The notes beneath the pieces are model-generated. The model ran no database searches. It saw only the letters and a list, made by a program, of their open reading frames with translations, and was not told the DNA's origin. DNA of 64,000 nucleotides, taken from Streptomyces filipinensis (GTDB taxonomy: Bacteria > Actinomycetota > Actinomycetes > Streptomycetales > Streptomycetaceae). Made by a program: the position numbers and the translations under genes. The DNA lies in NCBI RefSeq assembly GCF_014649495.1, contig NZ_BMTD01000002.1, positions 496,001 to 560,000 on the forward strand, in the 5' to 3' direction. Shown piece by piece: positions 16,673 through 24,954 of the stretch (position 1 is the first letter of the stretch; the number at the start of each line of letters is the position of its first letter).

Positions 16673-18334
16673 TCAGCCAAGCCGGTCCGCCAGGCTCCGG
16701 AAGTCCGGCCAGGACAGTGCCGGCTTGCCCGGGTCCCACAGCTTCTGCACGGTGGCCCGCAGCGGCAACCGGATCCCGGCCGCGACCTGCGCCTCCGTCT
16801 GCGCGTTCGGGAAGTCGGACCACACAGCGAACGAGCCGCCGGGGATCTGCCCGTCGTAGCGCGCCGGTACGGCGGCCGTGCCGCGCAGCACGCGCGGGTT
16901 CCACTGCTCGTAGATCCGCTGCCCGGTGGGATACACGAAGGTCTGCGGCTGGCCGAGGACGTAGTAGAGGAACTCGTCGTTGTGGTTGAGCACCCTGCGC
17001 CCCGCGGCCAGGTACTCCAGGGGCGGCCGGGCGCCGATCTCCTTGCCGGTCCAGTAGGCGACCTGGAGGTCCTTGGCGGCCTGCACGGAGGTCCCGCGGT
17101 AGAAGCCGTCGTTCCAGGCCCGCACGGTCCTGCCGTGGGCGCGGACGGTGGCGGCGCGGTCGTTCAGCCAGCCGGTGGCGAGGTCGGCGACGGTGCCGCC
17201 GGAGCCGTACTTCCGCCGGGCGGCGGCGGCCAGCTGCGGATACGAGGCCTGCGGGTCCTTCACGGTCAGCGCCTGGTACTCGTCGCCGCCGAGGTGCCAC
17301 TGGTCGCCGGTGAACAGCCCCGCGTACTCGTTCAGCAGATCGTCGACGATCCTGGCGGAGGCGGGCTTGGAGATGTCGATCGCGCCCTTGGTGGGGGTTC
17401 CGCTCGCGTTGCGCAGCTGAAGGTCGGGATGGGCGGCGAGGACGGCGCCCAGGTGCCCGGGCGAGTCGATCTCGGGGACGACGGTGATGTGCCGGCTGTT
17501 CGCCAGGGCGACGATCCGCTCCACCTGTGCCTTGCTCAGATGGTCCGGCGAGACGATCTCGGGGTGGGTGCCGGACTCGATGCGGAAGGCCTGGTCGTCG
17601 GAGAAGTGCAGCCCCAGTTCGTTGAACTTCAGGTCGCCGAGCTCCCGTATTCGGTCCTCGATCCAGGACTCGGAGTACGGTTTGCGCGCGATGTCCAGCA
17701 TGAACCCGCGCACCGGCTTGGCGGGCGCGTCCCGTACGACCCCCTCGGGCGCCGTACCGCCGCCGTGGACCTCCTGCTTCAGCGTGCGGGTGCCGTAGAA
17801 GACACCGGCCTCACCGGGGCCGCTGATGTCCACCCGCCCGTCGCGGACGGTCATCGTGTACGACTCCTGGTTCCCGCCCCCGCCGAGCGTGAGCCGGACG
17901 TCCCCCGGCCGCACGTCGTCCTTCCGGCCGGCGTAGGTGAGCCCGAGCTCGCCGGCTATCAGCCGCCCCTCGTCGGCCAGACCCGCGGCGCCGATCACCA
18001 CGCGGTCCGCCTTCCGCGGCTGCCAGCCCGGTCCCCGCTCCGGGGTGTGGGAGCGCACCGCGGGTATCGTGCGCGGCGCCGGGGACAGCGGATAGGTCCG
18101 GCCGGGCCGCGGACTCGCCGGGGGTGTGGCCGCCGAGCCGGAGTCGGTGCCGGCCACCCGGGCGGACGACGACTGCTGCTGCCGCGCACCCCCTGCCGGT
18201 TTCCCGCCGCCGCCCGACGAGGCCCACACGCCGACCCCCGTGCCGAGCGCCACGGTCCCGACGAACGCGGCGGCCACGACCGCCCGTTTGCGTATCACCT
18301 GCTGCGCCGACGTGCGGCGCCTGTGCTGGGTCAC
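16673..18334 (-). CDS. secreted or membrane-anchored beta-N-acetylhexosaminidase (GH20)
   Basis: 553 residues from GTG at 18334; an in-frame ATG at 18415 is an alternative, and neither has a good ribosome binding site. A basic N-terminus and one hydrophobic helix (about 17-38) direct it outside the cell. A Ser/Pro-rich linker leads to the GH20 N-terminal domain (about 105-205) and the catalytic barrel. The catalytic Asp-Glu pair is D351-E352 in WHLGGDEY, with substrate contacts in LHFSDDQAFR (242-251) and EIDSPGHLG (288-296). It removes terminal GlcNAc or GalNAc from chitin-derived or cell-wall sugars by substrate-assisted catalysis. The gene is monocistronic and divergent from the OHCU-like gene. 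Confidence 0.9.
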   Translation of the reverse strand: MTQHRRRTSAQQVIRKRAVVAAAFVGTVALGTGVGVWASSGGGGKPAGGARQQQSSSARVAGTDSGSAATPPASPRPGRTYPLSPAPRTIPAVRSHTPERGPGWQPRKADRVVIGAAGLADEGRLIAGELGLTYAGRKDDVRPGDVRLTLGGGGNQESYTMTVRDGRVDISGPGEAGVFYGTRTLKQEVHGGGTAPEGVVRDAPAKPVRGFMLDIARKPYSESWIEDRIRELGDLKFNELGLHFSDDQAFRIESGTHPEIVSPDHLSKAQVERIVALANSRHITVVPEIDSPGHLGAVLAAHPDLQLRNASGTPTKGAIDISKPASARIVDDLLNEYAGLFTGDQWHLGGDEYQALTVKDPQASYPQLAAAARRKYGSGGTVADLATGWLNDRAATVRAHGRTVRAWNDGFYRGTSVQAAKDLQVAYWTGKEIGARPPLEYLAAGRRVLNHNDEFLYYVLGQPQTFVYPTGQRIYEQWNPRVLRGTAAVPARYDGQIPGGSFAVWSDFPNAQTEAQVAAGIRLPLRATVQKLWDPGKPALSWPDFRSLADRLG

Positions 18335-18488
18335 CGTGCCAACGTACGACCGATCCGGGCTTCCTTCGTCATCGAGGCGTTCCGAAACTCTCCCGTCCGG
18401 GTGAATTTCAGGCATCGCACGGACACACAGTGACCACTCTCGATAACCTGACGACACACCTTTCACAGCATCCCCTGCCACGCCACAT

Positions 18489-19025
18489 GTGACGCGAGGA
18501 CCCACGCTGCCCGCCCATCGCCTCCCGTATCTCCCCAAGCCTCTCGACGCCTTCAACACCGCCCCCGCCGACGAGGCCCGCGCTGTGCTGCTGCACTGCC
18601 TGAACAGCCGGCGCTGGTCCCACCGCATCGCGGACCACCGCCCCTACCCCGACCTGGACTCCCTCCTGGCCGCGGCGGACGAGGCGGCGTACGACCTGTC
18701 GCCGGCCGACCTTTCGGAGGCCCTCGCCGGGGAATCGCTCCCCGACCTGCCCGAGGACACCTACTCGGCGGCCCATATGGCCCTGAGCGCGGCCCACGCC
18801 GCCTACGAGGCGAGATTCGGGCACGCGTTCGTCATCTATCTGGGTGACGCCCACCCGGACGAGGCCATCGACCGCATCCTCGAAGCGATCCGCACACGAT
18901 GGGCGAACGACCCGGAAGACGAACGGGTCGTGGCGGCGGAGCAACTCCGGCGCCTCGCAAGAAGCAGGCTGGGCACCTGCCTAAGGGGCGCGACCAGCCA
19001 CAACGCACCCGCAGTCGGTAAATAA
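18489..19025 (+). CDS. OHCU decarboxylase-like protein, probably inactive as such
   Basis: 178 residues from GTG at 18489. The helical fold of 2-oxo-4-hydroxy-4-carboxy-5-ureidoimidazoline decarboxylase (last step of uric acid to allantoin) is recognisable in FNTAPADEARAVLLHCLNSR near residue 20, AYEARFGHAFVIY about residue 105, then the DEAIDRILEAIRTRW helix and the RLARSRL end. Active enzymes carry an HP(D/R)(L/I)G motif and an EQ motif. Here the equivalent stretches read ESLPDLPED and SAAHMAL, so the catalytic His and Glu are missing. No other purine-catabolic gene is near. The last 15 residues are encoded by a dispersed repeat (18980-19016), not by family sequence. Confidence 0.8.
   Translation: MTRGPTLPAHRLPYLPKPLDAFNTAPADEARAVLLHCLNSRRWSHRIADHRPYPDLDSLLAAADEAAYDLSPADLSEALAGESLPDLPEDTYSAAHMALSAAHAAYEARFGHAFVIYLGDAHPDEAIDRILEAIRTRWANDPEDERVVAAEQLRRLARSRLGTCLRGATSHNAPAVGK
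18980..19016 (+). repeat. dispersed Streptomyces intergenic repeat, copy A (in a coding tail)
   Basis: CTAAGGGGCGCGACCAGCCA and the bases after it match the element also seen at 31961, 37541 and 50825, but lack the central GGGGAACTGC part. It lies in frame at the 3' end of the OHCU-like gene. Confidence 0.7.
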
Positions 19026-19124
19026 CGGGACACACCGCCGCGTAGCCGTACGCCCCCTAACCCATCCGGTGCCAATTTGATCACACAAGGTAGGCCCCCC
19101 GTAAAGCACGGCGCAGCGCATGGC

Positions 19125-19130
19125 TACGAT
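19125..19130 (+). promoter_or_regulatory. possible -10 element of the sdh operon
   Basis: TACGAT lies 88 bases upstream of sdhC in the 192-base gap that must hold the operon promoter. No matching consensus -35 is visible, so this is tentative. Confidence 0.35.
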
Positions 19131-19217
19131 GCTGGGGGCCGGTGGACCGTACCCGGCCGGGCCCGACCGACAGTGAAGCCGGCGCGGCCCTAGTCCCCGC
19201 TCCCGGAGGGTTCTTCC

Positions 19218-19598
19218 GTGCCGGCTGGAACGCTGTACCGCGGCCGGGAAGGAATGTGGTCCTGGGTGGCTCACCGAGTCACCGGCGTCCTCATCTTCTT
19301 CTTCCTGTTCGTTCACGTGCTGGACACCGCTCTCGTGCGTGTCTCCCCCGAGGACTACGACAAGGTCGTAGCCACGTACAAGACGCCGATCGTCGCGCTG
19401 CTGGAGTACGGCCTCGTCGCCGCCATCCTCTTCCACGCGCTCAACGGCCTGCGCGTCATCGCCGTCGACTTCTGGTCGAAGGGCCCGCGCTACCAGAAGC
19501 AGATGTTCTGGACCGTGATGGGTGTCTGGATCGTGCTGATGCTCGGGGCCGTCTACCCGGTCCTCGGCCACGCCGCCCGCGTTCTCTTTGGGAGCTGA
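19218..19598 (+). CDS. sdhC: succinate dehydrogenase cytochrome b556 subunit
   Basis: 126 residues from GTG, with GGAGGG seven bases upstream. Three membrane helices are present. The conserved opening motif (WSWVAHRVTGV, residues 14-24) includes the Ser/Arg that line the quinone site, and a haem-ligand-type His lies in LFHALNGLR (about 71-79). It anchors SdhAB to the membrane and takes part in quinone reduction. It is first of four genes; sdhD starts five bases after its stop. Confidence 0.95.
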   Translation: MPAGTLYRGREGMWSWVAHRVTGVLIFFFLFVHVLDTALVRVSPEDYDKVVATYKTPIVALLEYGLVAAILFHALNGLRVIAVDFWSKGPRYQKQMFWTVMGVWIVLMLGAVYPVLGHAARVLFGS

Positions 19599-19603
19599 CG
19601 CCG

Positions 19604-20083
19604 ATGTCCACGACTGAAACCACCCCGTCCGGCGTCGGCCCCGTCGAGGGCGCCGCCTACGACGTCGACAACCCCGCCCCGCTGATCGAGGCGCCGCGCA
19701 AGCGCACCAAGAAGACCCCGAAGTCGACCCGGGGCAACTTCGAGCTGGCGGCCTGGCTGTTCATGCGCCTGTCCGGCATCGTGCTGGTCGTCCTGGTCCT
19801 CGGCCACCTGCTGATCCAGCTCGTGCTGGACGGCGGTGTCTCCAAGATCGGCTTCGCCTTCGTGGCCGGCCGCTGGGCCTCCCCCTGGTGGCAGGTCTGG
19901 GACCTGCTGATGCTGTGGCTCGCGATGCTGCACGGCGCCAACGGCCTGCGCACGGTCATCAACGACTACGCGGAGCGCGCGAGCTCCCGCATGTGGCTGA
20001 AGGCCCTGCTGTACACCGCCACGGTGTGGACCATCCTGCTGGGCACGCTGGTGATCTTCACCTTCGACCCGAACATCCGCTAG
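19604..20083 (+). CDS. sdhD: succinate dehydrogenase hydrophobic membrane anchor subunit
   Basis: 159 residues, ATG with GGGAG about nine bases upstream, within the sdhC end. A 45-residue soluble N-terminus rich in Pro and Lys precedes three membrane helices. Conserved positions include the [16 protein letters not shown] helix (His as possible haem ligand) and [15 protein letters not shown], typical of actinobacterial SdhD. With SdhC it forms the membrane part of complex II. Confidence 0.95.
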   Translation: MSTTETTPSGVGPVEGAAYDVDNPAPLIEAPRKRTKKTPKSTRGNFELAAWLFMRLSGIVLVVLVLGHLLIQLVLDGGVSKIGFAFVAGRWASPWWQVWDLLMLWLAMLHGANGLRTVINDYAERASSRMWLKALLYTATVWTILLGTLVIFTFDPNIR

Positions 20084-20102
20084 GCACGGGGCTGCGAGAA
20101 TC

Positions 20103-21857
20103 ATGAAGATCCACAAGTACGACACCGTCATCGTCGGCGCCGGTGGCGCGGGCATGCGCGCCGCCATCGAGGCGACGAAGCGCAGCCGCACCGCGGTGCT
20201 GACCAAGCTGTACCCCACCCGCTCCCACACGGGCGCCGCGCAGGGCGGCATGGCCGCCGCGCTCGCCAACGTGGAGGAGGACAACTGGGAGTGGCACACC
20301 TTCGACACGGTCAAGGGCGGTGACTACCTGGTCGACCAGGACGCCGCCGAGATCCTGGCGAAGGAGGCCATCGACGCCGTCCTCGACCTGGAGAAGATGG
20401 GCCTGCCGTTCAACCGCACCAAGGACGGCACCATCGACCAGCGCCGCTTCGGCGGTCACAGCCGCAACCACGGCGAGGCGCCGGTGCGCCGGTCCTGCTA
20501 CGCCGCGGACCGCACCGGCCACATGATCCTCCAGACGCTGTACCAGAACTGCGTCAAGGAGGGCGTGGAGTTCTTCAACGAGTTCTACGTCCTGGACCAG
20601 CTGATCACCGAGGTCGACGGCGTCAAGCGCTCGGCCGGTGTCGTCGCCTACGAGCTGGCGACCGGCGAGATCCACGTCTTCCAGGCGAAGGCCGTCATCT
20701 ACGCCTCCGGCGGCTGCGGCAAGTTCTTCAAGGTGACCTCCAACGCGCACACCCTCACCGGAGACGGCCAGGCCGCCGTCTACCGCCGGGGCCTGCCGCT
20801 GGAGGACATGGAGTTCTTCCAGTTCCACCCGACCGGCATCTGGCGCATGGGCATCCTGCTCACCGAGGGTGCCCGCGGTGAGGGCGGCATCCTGCGCAAC
20901 AAGGACGGCGAGCGCTTCATGGAGAAGTACGCTCCCGTCATGAAGGACCTGGCGTCCCGTGACGTCGTGTCCCGCTCCATCTACACGGAGATCCGCGAGG
21001 GCCGCGGCTGTGGTCCCGAGGGCGACCACGTCTACCTCGACCTCACGCACCTGCCGCCGGAGCAGCTGGACGCCAAGCTCCCGGACATCACCGAGTTCGC
21101 GCGTACGTACCTCGGCATCGAGCCGTACACGGACCCGATCCCGATCCAGCCGACCGCGCACTACGCGATGGGCGGCATCCCGACGAACGTCGAGGGTGAG
21201 GTCCTGGCGGACAACACCACCGTCGTCCCGGGCCTGTACGCGGCCGGCGAGGTCGCCTGTGTCTCCGTGCACGGCGCCAACCGTCTCGGCACCAACTCGC
21301 TGCTGGACATCAACGTCTTCGGCCGCCGCGCGGGCATCGCCGCCGCCGAGTACTCGGCGAAGGCCGACTTCGTGGAGCTGCCGGAGAACCCGGAGACCCT
21401 CGTCGTCGAGCAGATCGAGCAGCTGCGCAACTCCACGGGCAACGAGCGCGTGGCCACGCTCCGTCGCGAGCTGCAGGAGACCATGGACGCCAACGTCATG
21501 GTGTTCCGCACCGAGCAGACGATCAAGACGGCCGTCGAGAAGATCGCCGAGCTGCGCGAGCGCTACAAGAACGTGGCGATCCAGGACAAGGGCAAGCGGT
21601 TCAACACGGACCTCCTGGAGGCGATCGAGCTGGGCAACCTGCTCGACCTGGCCGAGGTCATGGCGGTGTCCGCGCTGGCCCGCAAGGAGTCCCGCGGCGG
21701 TCACTACCGCGAGGACTACCCGAACCGCGACGACGTCAACTTCATGCGCCACACCATGGCGTACCGCGAGGTCGGCGCCGACGGCTCGGAAACCGTCCGT
21801 CTCGACTACAAGCCGGTCGTCCAGACCCGCTACCAGCCGATGGAGCGTAAGTACTGA
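20103..21857 (+). CDS. sdhA: succinate dehydrogenase flavoprotein subunit
   Basis: 584 residues. The FAD-binding motif is GAGGAG (residues 12-17), and the His that carries covalent FAD is in [10 protein letters not shown] (about H42). Further landmarks are FHPTGIW, with active-site residues near 241, the catalytic Arg region around [11 protein letters not shown] (about 295-305), and [13 protein letters not shown] (about 390). It oxidises succinate to fumarate in the TCA cycle. Its TGA overlaps the sdhB ATG by one base, so SdhA and SdhB are made in step. Confidence 0.97.
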   Translation: MKIHKYDTVIVGAGGAGMRAAIEATKRSRTAVLTKLYPTRSHTGAAQGGMAAALANVEEDNWEWHTFDTVKGGDYLVDQDAAEILAKEAIDAVLDLEKMGLPFNRTKDGTIDQRRFGGHSRNHGEAPVRRSCYAADRTGHMILQTLYQNCVKEGVEFFNEFYVLDQLITEVDGVKRSAGVVAYELATGEIHVFQAKAVIYASGGCGKFFKVTSNAHTLTGDGQAAVYRRGLPLEDMEFFQFHPTGIWRMGILLTEGARGEGGILRNKDGERFMEKYAPVMKDLASRDVVSRSIYTEIREGRGCGPEGDHVYLDLTHLPPEQLDAKLPDITEFARTYLGIEPYTDPIPIQPTAHYAMGGIPTNVEGEVLADNTTVVPGLYAAGEVACVSVHGANRLGTNSLLDINVFGRRAGIAAAEYSAKADFVELPENPETLVVEQIEQLRNSTGNERVATLRRELQETMDANVMVFRTEQTIKTAVEKIAELRERYKNVAIQDKGKRFNTDLLEAIELGNLLDLAEVMAVSALARKESRGGHYREDYPNRDDVNFMRHTMAYREVGADGSETVRLDYKPVVQTRYQPMERKY

Positions 21858-22636
21858 TGGCAACCCCCGTTCTGGACAAGGATGAGGCCGCCGGCCGGCC
21901 CGAGCCCGGCTTCGCCGACTCCCCCTACATCACGGTCACCTTCCGGATCCGCCGGTTCAACCCGGAGGTCTCGGCGGAGGCGGTCTGGGAAGACTTCCAG
22001 CTGGAGATCGACCCGAAGGAGCGTGTCCTCGACGGCCTCCACAAGATCAAGTGGGACGTCGACGGCACCCTCACCTTCCGCCGCTCGTGCGCGCACGGCA
22101 TCTGCGGCTCGGACGCGATGCGGATCAACGGCAAGAACCGTCTTGCCTGCAAGACGCTGATCAAGGACATCAACCCCGAGAAGCCGATCACGGTCGAGCC
22201 CATCAAGGGCCTGACGGTCCTGAAGGACCTGGTCGTGGACATGGAGCCGTTCTTCCAGGCGTACCGGGACGTCATGCCGTTCCTGGTCACCAAGGAGACG
22301 AACGAGCCGACGCGCGAGCGTCTGCAGTCCGCCGAGGACCGCGAGCGCTTCGACGACACGACGAAGTGCATCCTCTGCGCCGCCTGCACCTCCTCCTGCC
22401 CGGTGTTCTGGAACGACGGCCAGTACTTCGGTCCGGCCGCGATCGTGAACGCCCACCGCTTCATCTTCGACAGCCGTGACGAGGCGGGCGAGCAGCGCCT
22501 GGAGATCCTCAACGACCGTGACGGCGTGTGGCGTTGCCGTACGACCTTCAACTGCACGGACGCCTGCCCGCGTGGCATCGAGGTCACCAAGGCGATCCAG
22601 GAAGTGAAGCGCGCGCTCATCACGCGCCGCTACTGA
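21857..22636 (+). CDS. sdhB: succinate dehydrogenase iron-sulfur subunit
   Basis: 259 residues, coupled to sdhA through TGATG. A plant-type ferredoxin domain holds the [2Fe-2S] cluster (Cys residues in CAHGICGSDAM and the later LACK). A C-terminal helical domain holds the [4Fe-4S] and [3Fe-4S] clusters (CILCAACTSSCPVF, then CRTTFNCTDACPRGI). It passes electrons from FAD to the quinone site in SdhCD. A strong intrinsic terminator closes the operon 24 bases later. Confidence 0.97.
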   Translation: MATPVLDKDEAAGRPEPGFADSPYITVTFRIRRFNPEVSAEAVWEDFQLEIDPKERVLDGLHKIKWDVDGTLTFRRSCAHGICGSDAMRINGKNRLACKTLIKDINPEKPITVEPIKGLTVLKDLVVDMEPFFQAYRDVMPFLVTKETNEPTRERLQSAEDRERFDDTTKCILCAACTSSCPVFWNDGQYFGPAAIVNAHRFIFDSRDEAGEQRLEILNDRDGVWRCRTTFNCTDACPRGIEVTKAIQEVKRALITRRY

Positions 22637-22659
22637 TCTTCGCGGTCATCCGCAGCCGG

Positions 22660-22710
22660 CCCGAGGGCCCTGCTTCCGATCCTCCGGAAGCAGGGCCCTC
22701 GGGCGTTTTT
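22660..22710 (+). terminator. intrinsic terminator of sdhCDAB
   Basis: An 18-bp perfect stem (22660-22677 with 22686-22703), an 8-base loop, then CG and five T. It is the clearest Rho-independent terminator in the window. Confidence 0.92.
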
Positions 22711-22747
22711 GTCGGATTTCACCGACCCTCGGTTCTAATGTGACGAC

Positions 22748-23158
22748 ATGTCAGACGAAGAGTCGTACGAACTGCTCGGTTTCGACAACGTGCTGCTCCC
22801 CGTCGGCGCCCTCGGCGAGGCCCTCGACTTCTACCAGCGGGCCGGGTTCACCGTGGGGTTCCGGTTCGACGAGGCCGGGATCGCGCAGCTGAGGGTCGGC
22901 GGGGAGATGCCCGGGATCCTGTTGCGCGCCGAGGAGGCGCTGGGACACCGGACGCCGCCGTGGCCCTCGCCGCGCGTCTGGCTGGAGGTGCCGGACGCAC
23001 GGGCGGCGGCGCGGGAGCTGGCCGCGGCCGGCATCGCACCGCTGGACGAGGTGTTCCGCGTGGCCACCGGCTGGACCGTGGAGTTCGCCGATCCGTGGGG
23101 CAACGTCCTCGGGTTCACGGACTACACCAAGCGCCCGGAGCTGGGCCGCCGTTACTGA
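22748..23158 (+). CDS. VOC (glyoxalase/bleomycin-resistance) family protein
   Basis: 136 residues forming one compact pair of beta-alpha-beta-beta-beta modules. DNVLLPVGALGEALDFYQ opens the first module, and VEFADPWGNVLGFTDY closes the second, as in VOC proteins where the closing Glu is a metal ligand. The metal-binding His usually found in the first strand is not obvious (FDNVLLP), so it may act in binding rather than metal catalysis. It lies alone between the sdh terminator and the next promoter. Substrate unknown. Confidence 0.85.
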   Translation: MSDEESYELLGFDNVLLPVGALGEALDFYQRAGFTVGFRFDEAGIAQLRVGGEMPGILLRAEEALGHRTPPWPSPRVWLEVPDARAAARELAAAGIAPLDEVFRVATGWTVEFADPWGNVLGFTDYTKRPELGRRY

Positions 23159-23180
23159 CCCCGCCCGCCCCCCTGCCGGG

Positions 23181-23209
23181 TTGAACACGTTCAAAAACAG
23201 GTCTACAGT
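23181..23209 (+). promoter_or_regulatory. promoter of the membrane protein-DCC-TetR operon, with operator 1
   Basis: The -35 TTGAAC (23181-23186) and -10 TACAGT (23204-23209) are 17 bases apart. The -35 is the left half of the palindrome TTGAAC-AC-GTTCAA (23181-23194), so a repressor there would cover the polymerase site. The palindrome recurs at 23226. Confidence 0.7.
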
Positions 23210-23225
23210 CATCCCTGTCAGCGTT

Positions 23226-23239
23226 TTGAACGCGTTCAA
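23226..23239. promoter_or_regulatory. operator 2 of the same promoter
   Basis: TTGAAC-GC-GTTCAA, a perfect 14-bp palindrome centred 45 bp from operator 1 and just after the expected transcription start. The TetR gene two genes downstream is the likely binder. Confidence 0.7.
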
Positions 23240-23252
23240 GAAGGGGTGGGGC

Positions 23253-23657
23253 ATGGACCGCACCGTCATCGCCTACGTCATCTACCTGGTCGTCAGCATC
23301 GGGCTGACCATCTGGGTGGCCCGCACGCTCAGCCGTAACGGCCGGGTCTTCCTCGCCGACGTACTGCGCGACGAAAAGCTCGCGGACGCCGTCAACCACC
23401 TCCTGGTCGTCGGCTTCTACCTGGTCAACCTCGGCTTCGTGGCGCTGTACCTGAGCGGGGACGAGACGATCGAGGACACCCGCGGGATCTTCGAGGCCCT
23501 GTCGACCAAGCTGGGCGTGGTCCTGCTGGTGCTCGGCGGGATGCACCTGGGCAACGTGTACGTGCTCAACCGGATCCGCCGGCGCGGGATCATGGAGCGC
23601 GAGCAGCTGCCGCCGGTCACCCCGCAGGAGTGGATCGCCCCGGCGGCCGGGGCGTGA
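23253..23657 (+). CDS. small integral membrane protein
   Basis: 134 residues from ATG at 23253, after AAGGGG; a longer frame would start inside operator 1 and is rejected. Three hydrophobic helices are predicted (about residues 3-22, 45-66 and 83-105), with a charged loop and a basic C-terminal segment (LNRIRRRGIMERE). No family motif recognised. First gene of an operon with a DCC-type thiol protein (GTGA overlap) and a TetR regulator, so it may work with the thiol protein at the membrane. Confidence 0.8.
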   Translation: MDRTVIAYVIYLVVSIGLTIWVARTLSRNGRVFLADVLRDEKLADAVNHLLVVGFYLVNLGFVALYLSGDETIEDTRGIFEALSTKLGVVLLVLGGMHLGNVYVLNRIRRRGIMEREQLPPVTPQEWIAPAAGA

Positions 23658-24166
23658 CCGCCGTGACCACTCCGCAGGACCGGGGCGCCACGCGCGCCCC
23701 GGTCCGCGGGCTGACCGTCCTGTACGACGCCGAGTGCGGCCTGTGCACGCACCTGCGCAACTGGCTCGTACGGCAGCCGCAGCTGGTGCCGCTGGAGCTG
23801 CTGCCGGCGGGCTCGGACCGGGCCCGGGCCCGCTTCCCCGGGCTCGACCACCGCGCCACCCTCGACGAGGTGACCGTCGTCGGCGACCTGGGTCAGGTCT
23901 ACCGGGGCGCCCGCGCCTGGATCGTCGTCCTGTGGGCCCTGCGCGAGCACCGCCCCCTCGCCCACCGGCTGAGCACTCCGGCCGGCGCCCGGCTCGCCCG
24001 CGGCGCGGTGCTCGCGGCGGCGAAGTGGCGCGGGTCGCAGGGGGGCAGGTCGCAGGGGGGCGGGCATCAGACCTACCGCCGGTCGGACGGGTGGACGTAC
24101 CACCCCAGCAGGGGCTGGAGCTACAGCCCGCCGCCCTGCTCGGACGGGTCCTGCGCCACCGGTTAG
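23654..24166 (+). CDS. DCC family thiol-disulfide oxidoreductase-like protein (DUF393)
   Basis: 170 residues from a GTG overlapping the previous stop; a second GTG three codons later is also possible. The family signature DAECGLC (about residues 25-31, DxxCxxC) follows the first strand, and the rest is a thioredoxin-like fold with WLVRQPQLVPLEL. The last 45 residues are Gly/Arg/Ser-rich with aromatic repeats and two more Cys (CSDGSC) at the end, unusual for the family. Members are thought to be redox-active or electron-transfer-linked. It is co-transcribed with a small membrane protein and a TetR regulator. Confidence 0.85.
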   Translation: MTAVTTPQDRGATRAPVRGLTVLYDAECGLCTHLRNWLVRQPQLVPLELLPAGSDRARARFPGLDHRATLDEVTVVGDLGQVYRGARAWIVVLWALREHRPLAHRLSTPAGARLARGAVLAAAKWRGSQGGRSQGGGHQTYRRSDGWTYHPSRGWSYSPPPCSDGSCATG

Positions 24167-24198
24167 CTCCGCCACCGCACTCGTTAGGCTCTTCTACC

Positions 24199-24948
24199 GT
24201 GCCCGCGAAGAACGACGGCCCCGAGACGGCCGGCTCCCCCAGCAGCAAGTCCGAGCAGACCCGCGCGCTGATCCTGGAGACCGCCATGCGGTTGTTCCAG
24301 GAGCGCGGGTACGACAAGACCACCATGCGGGCCATCGCCCAGGAGGCCGGGGTCTCCGTCGGCAACGCCTACTACTACTTCGCGGGCAAGGAACACCTGA
24401 TCCAGGGCTTCTACGACCGGCTCGCCGCCGAGCACCGGGCGGCGGTCCGCGAGGTTCTGGACCGGGAGACCGACCTGGAGGCGCGGCTCGCGGGCGTACT
24501 GACCGTGTGGCTCGACATCGCCCGGCCGTACCACGAGTTCGCCGTGCAGTTCTTCAAGAACGCCGCCGACCCCGACAGCCCGCTCAGCCCCTTCTCGCCG
24601 GAGAGCGAGCACGCCCGGGAGGAGGCCATCGGGGTGCACCGGGAGGTGCTGGCGGGCTCGAAGTCCAAGGTCGCCCCCGAACTGCGGGACATCCTCCCGG
24701 AATTGATGTGGCTCTCCCAGATGGGCCTGGTCCTGTACTGGATCTTCGACCGCACCGAGGACCGCGAGCGCAGCTACCGCCTGGCCCGCCGCGGCGCCCG
24801 GCTGACCGCCCGCGGAGTGGCGCTCGCCCGCTTCCGCGTGCTGCGCCCCCTGGTCCTGGAGGTCCATGAACTGTTCACGGACTTCCTGCCCGGCATGACG
24901 AGGGCACTGCCGGACCCGCGGACCAAGGGGCGGAAGAAGGAGGAGTGA
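24199..24948 (+). CDS. TetR/AcrR family transcriptional regulator
   Basis: 249 residues from GTG at 24199. The N-terminal HTH (TMRAIAQEAGVSVGNAYYYF, about residues 43-62) follows a helix typical of the family (LILETAMRLFQERGYDKT). The C-terminal ligand domain is larger than average and carries FFKNAADPDSPLSPF in its middle, a feature of a common actinobacterial TetR group. As last gene of the operon it probably binds the two TTGAACN2GTTCAA sites at 23181 and 23226 and represses its own transcription. The ligand is unknown. Confidence 0.9.
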   Translation: MPAKNDGPETAGSPSSKSEQTRALILETAMRLFQERGYDKTTMRAIAQEAGVSVGNAYYYFAGKEHLIQGFYDRLAAEHRAAVREVLDRETDLEARLAGVLTVWLDIARPYHEFAVQFFKNAADPDSPLSPFSPESEHAREEAIGVHREVLAGSKSKVAPELRDILPELMWLSQMGLVLYWIFDRTEDRERSYRLARRGARLTARGVALARFRVLRPLVLEVHELFTDFLPGMTRALPDPRTKGRKKEE

Positions 24949-24954
24949 TCCGGG

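Noticed and set aside
20058..21863. A 601-codon open frame antisense to sdhA, rich in His/Val/Leu/Gln
   Set aside because: It mirrors sdhA exactly; strong third-position G+C keeps opposite frames open. It has no ribosome binding site and no recognisable domain.
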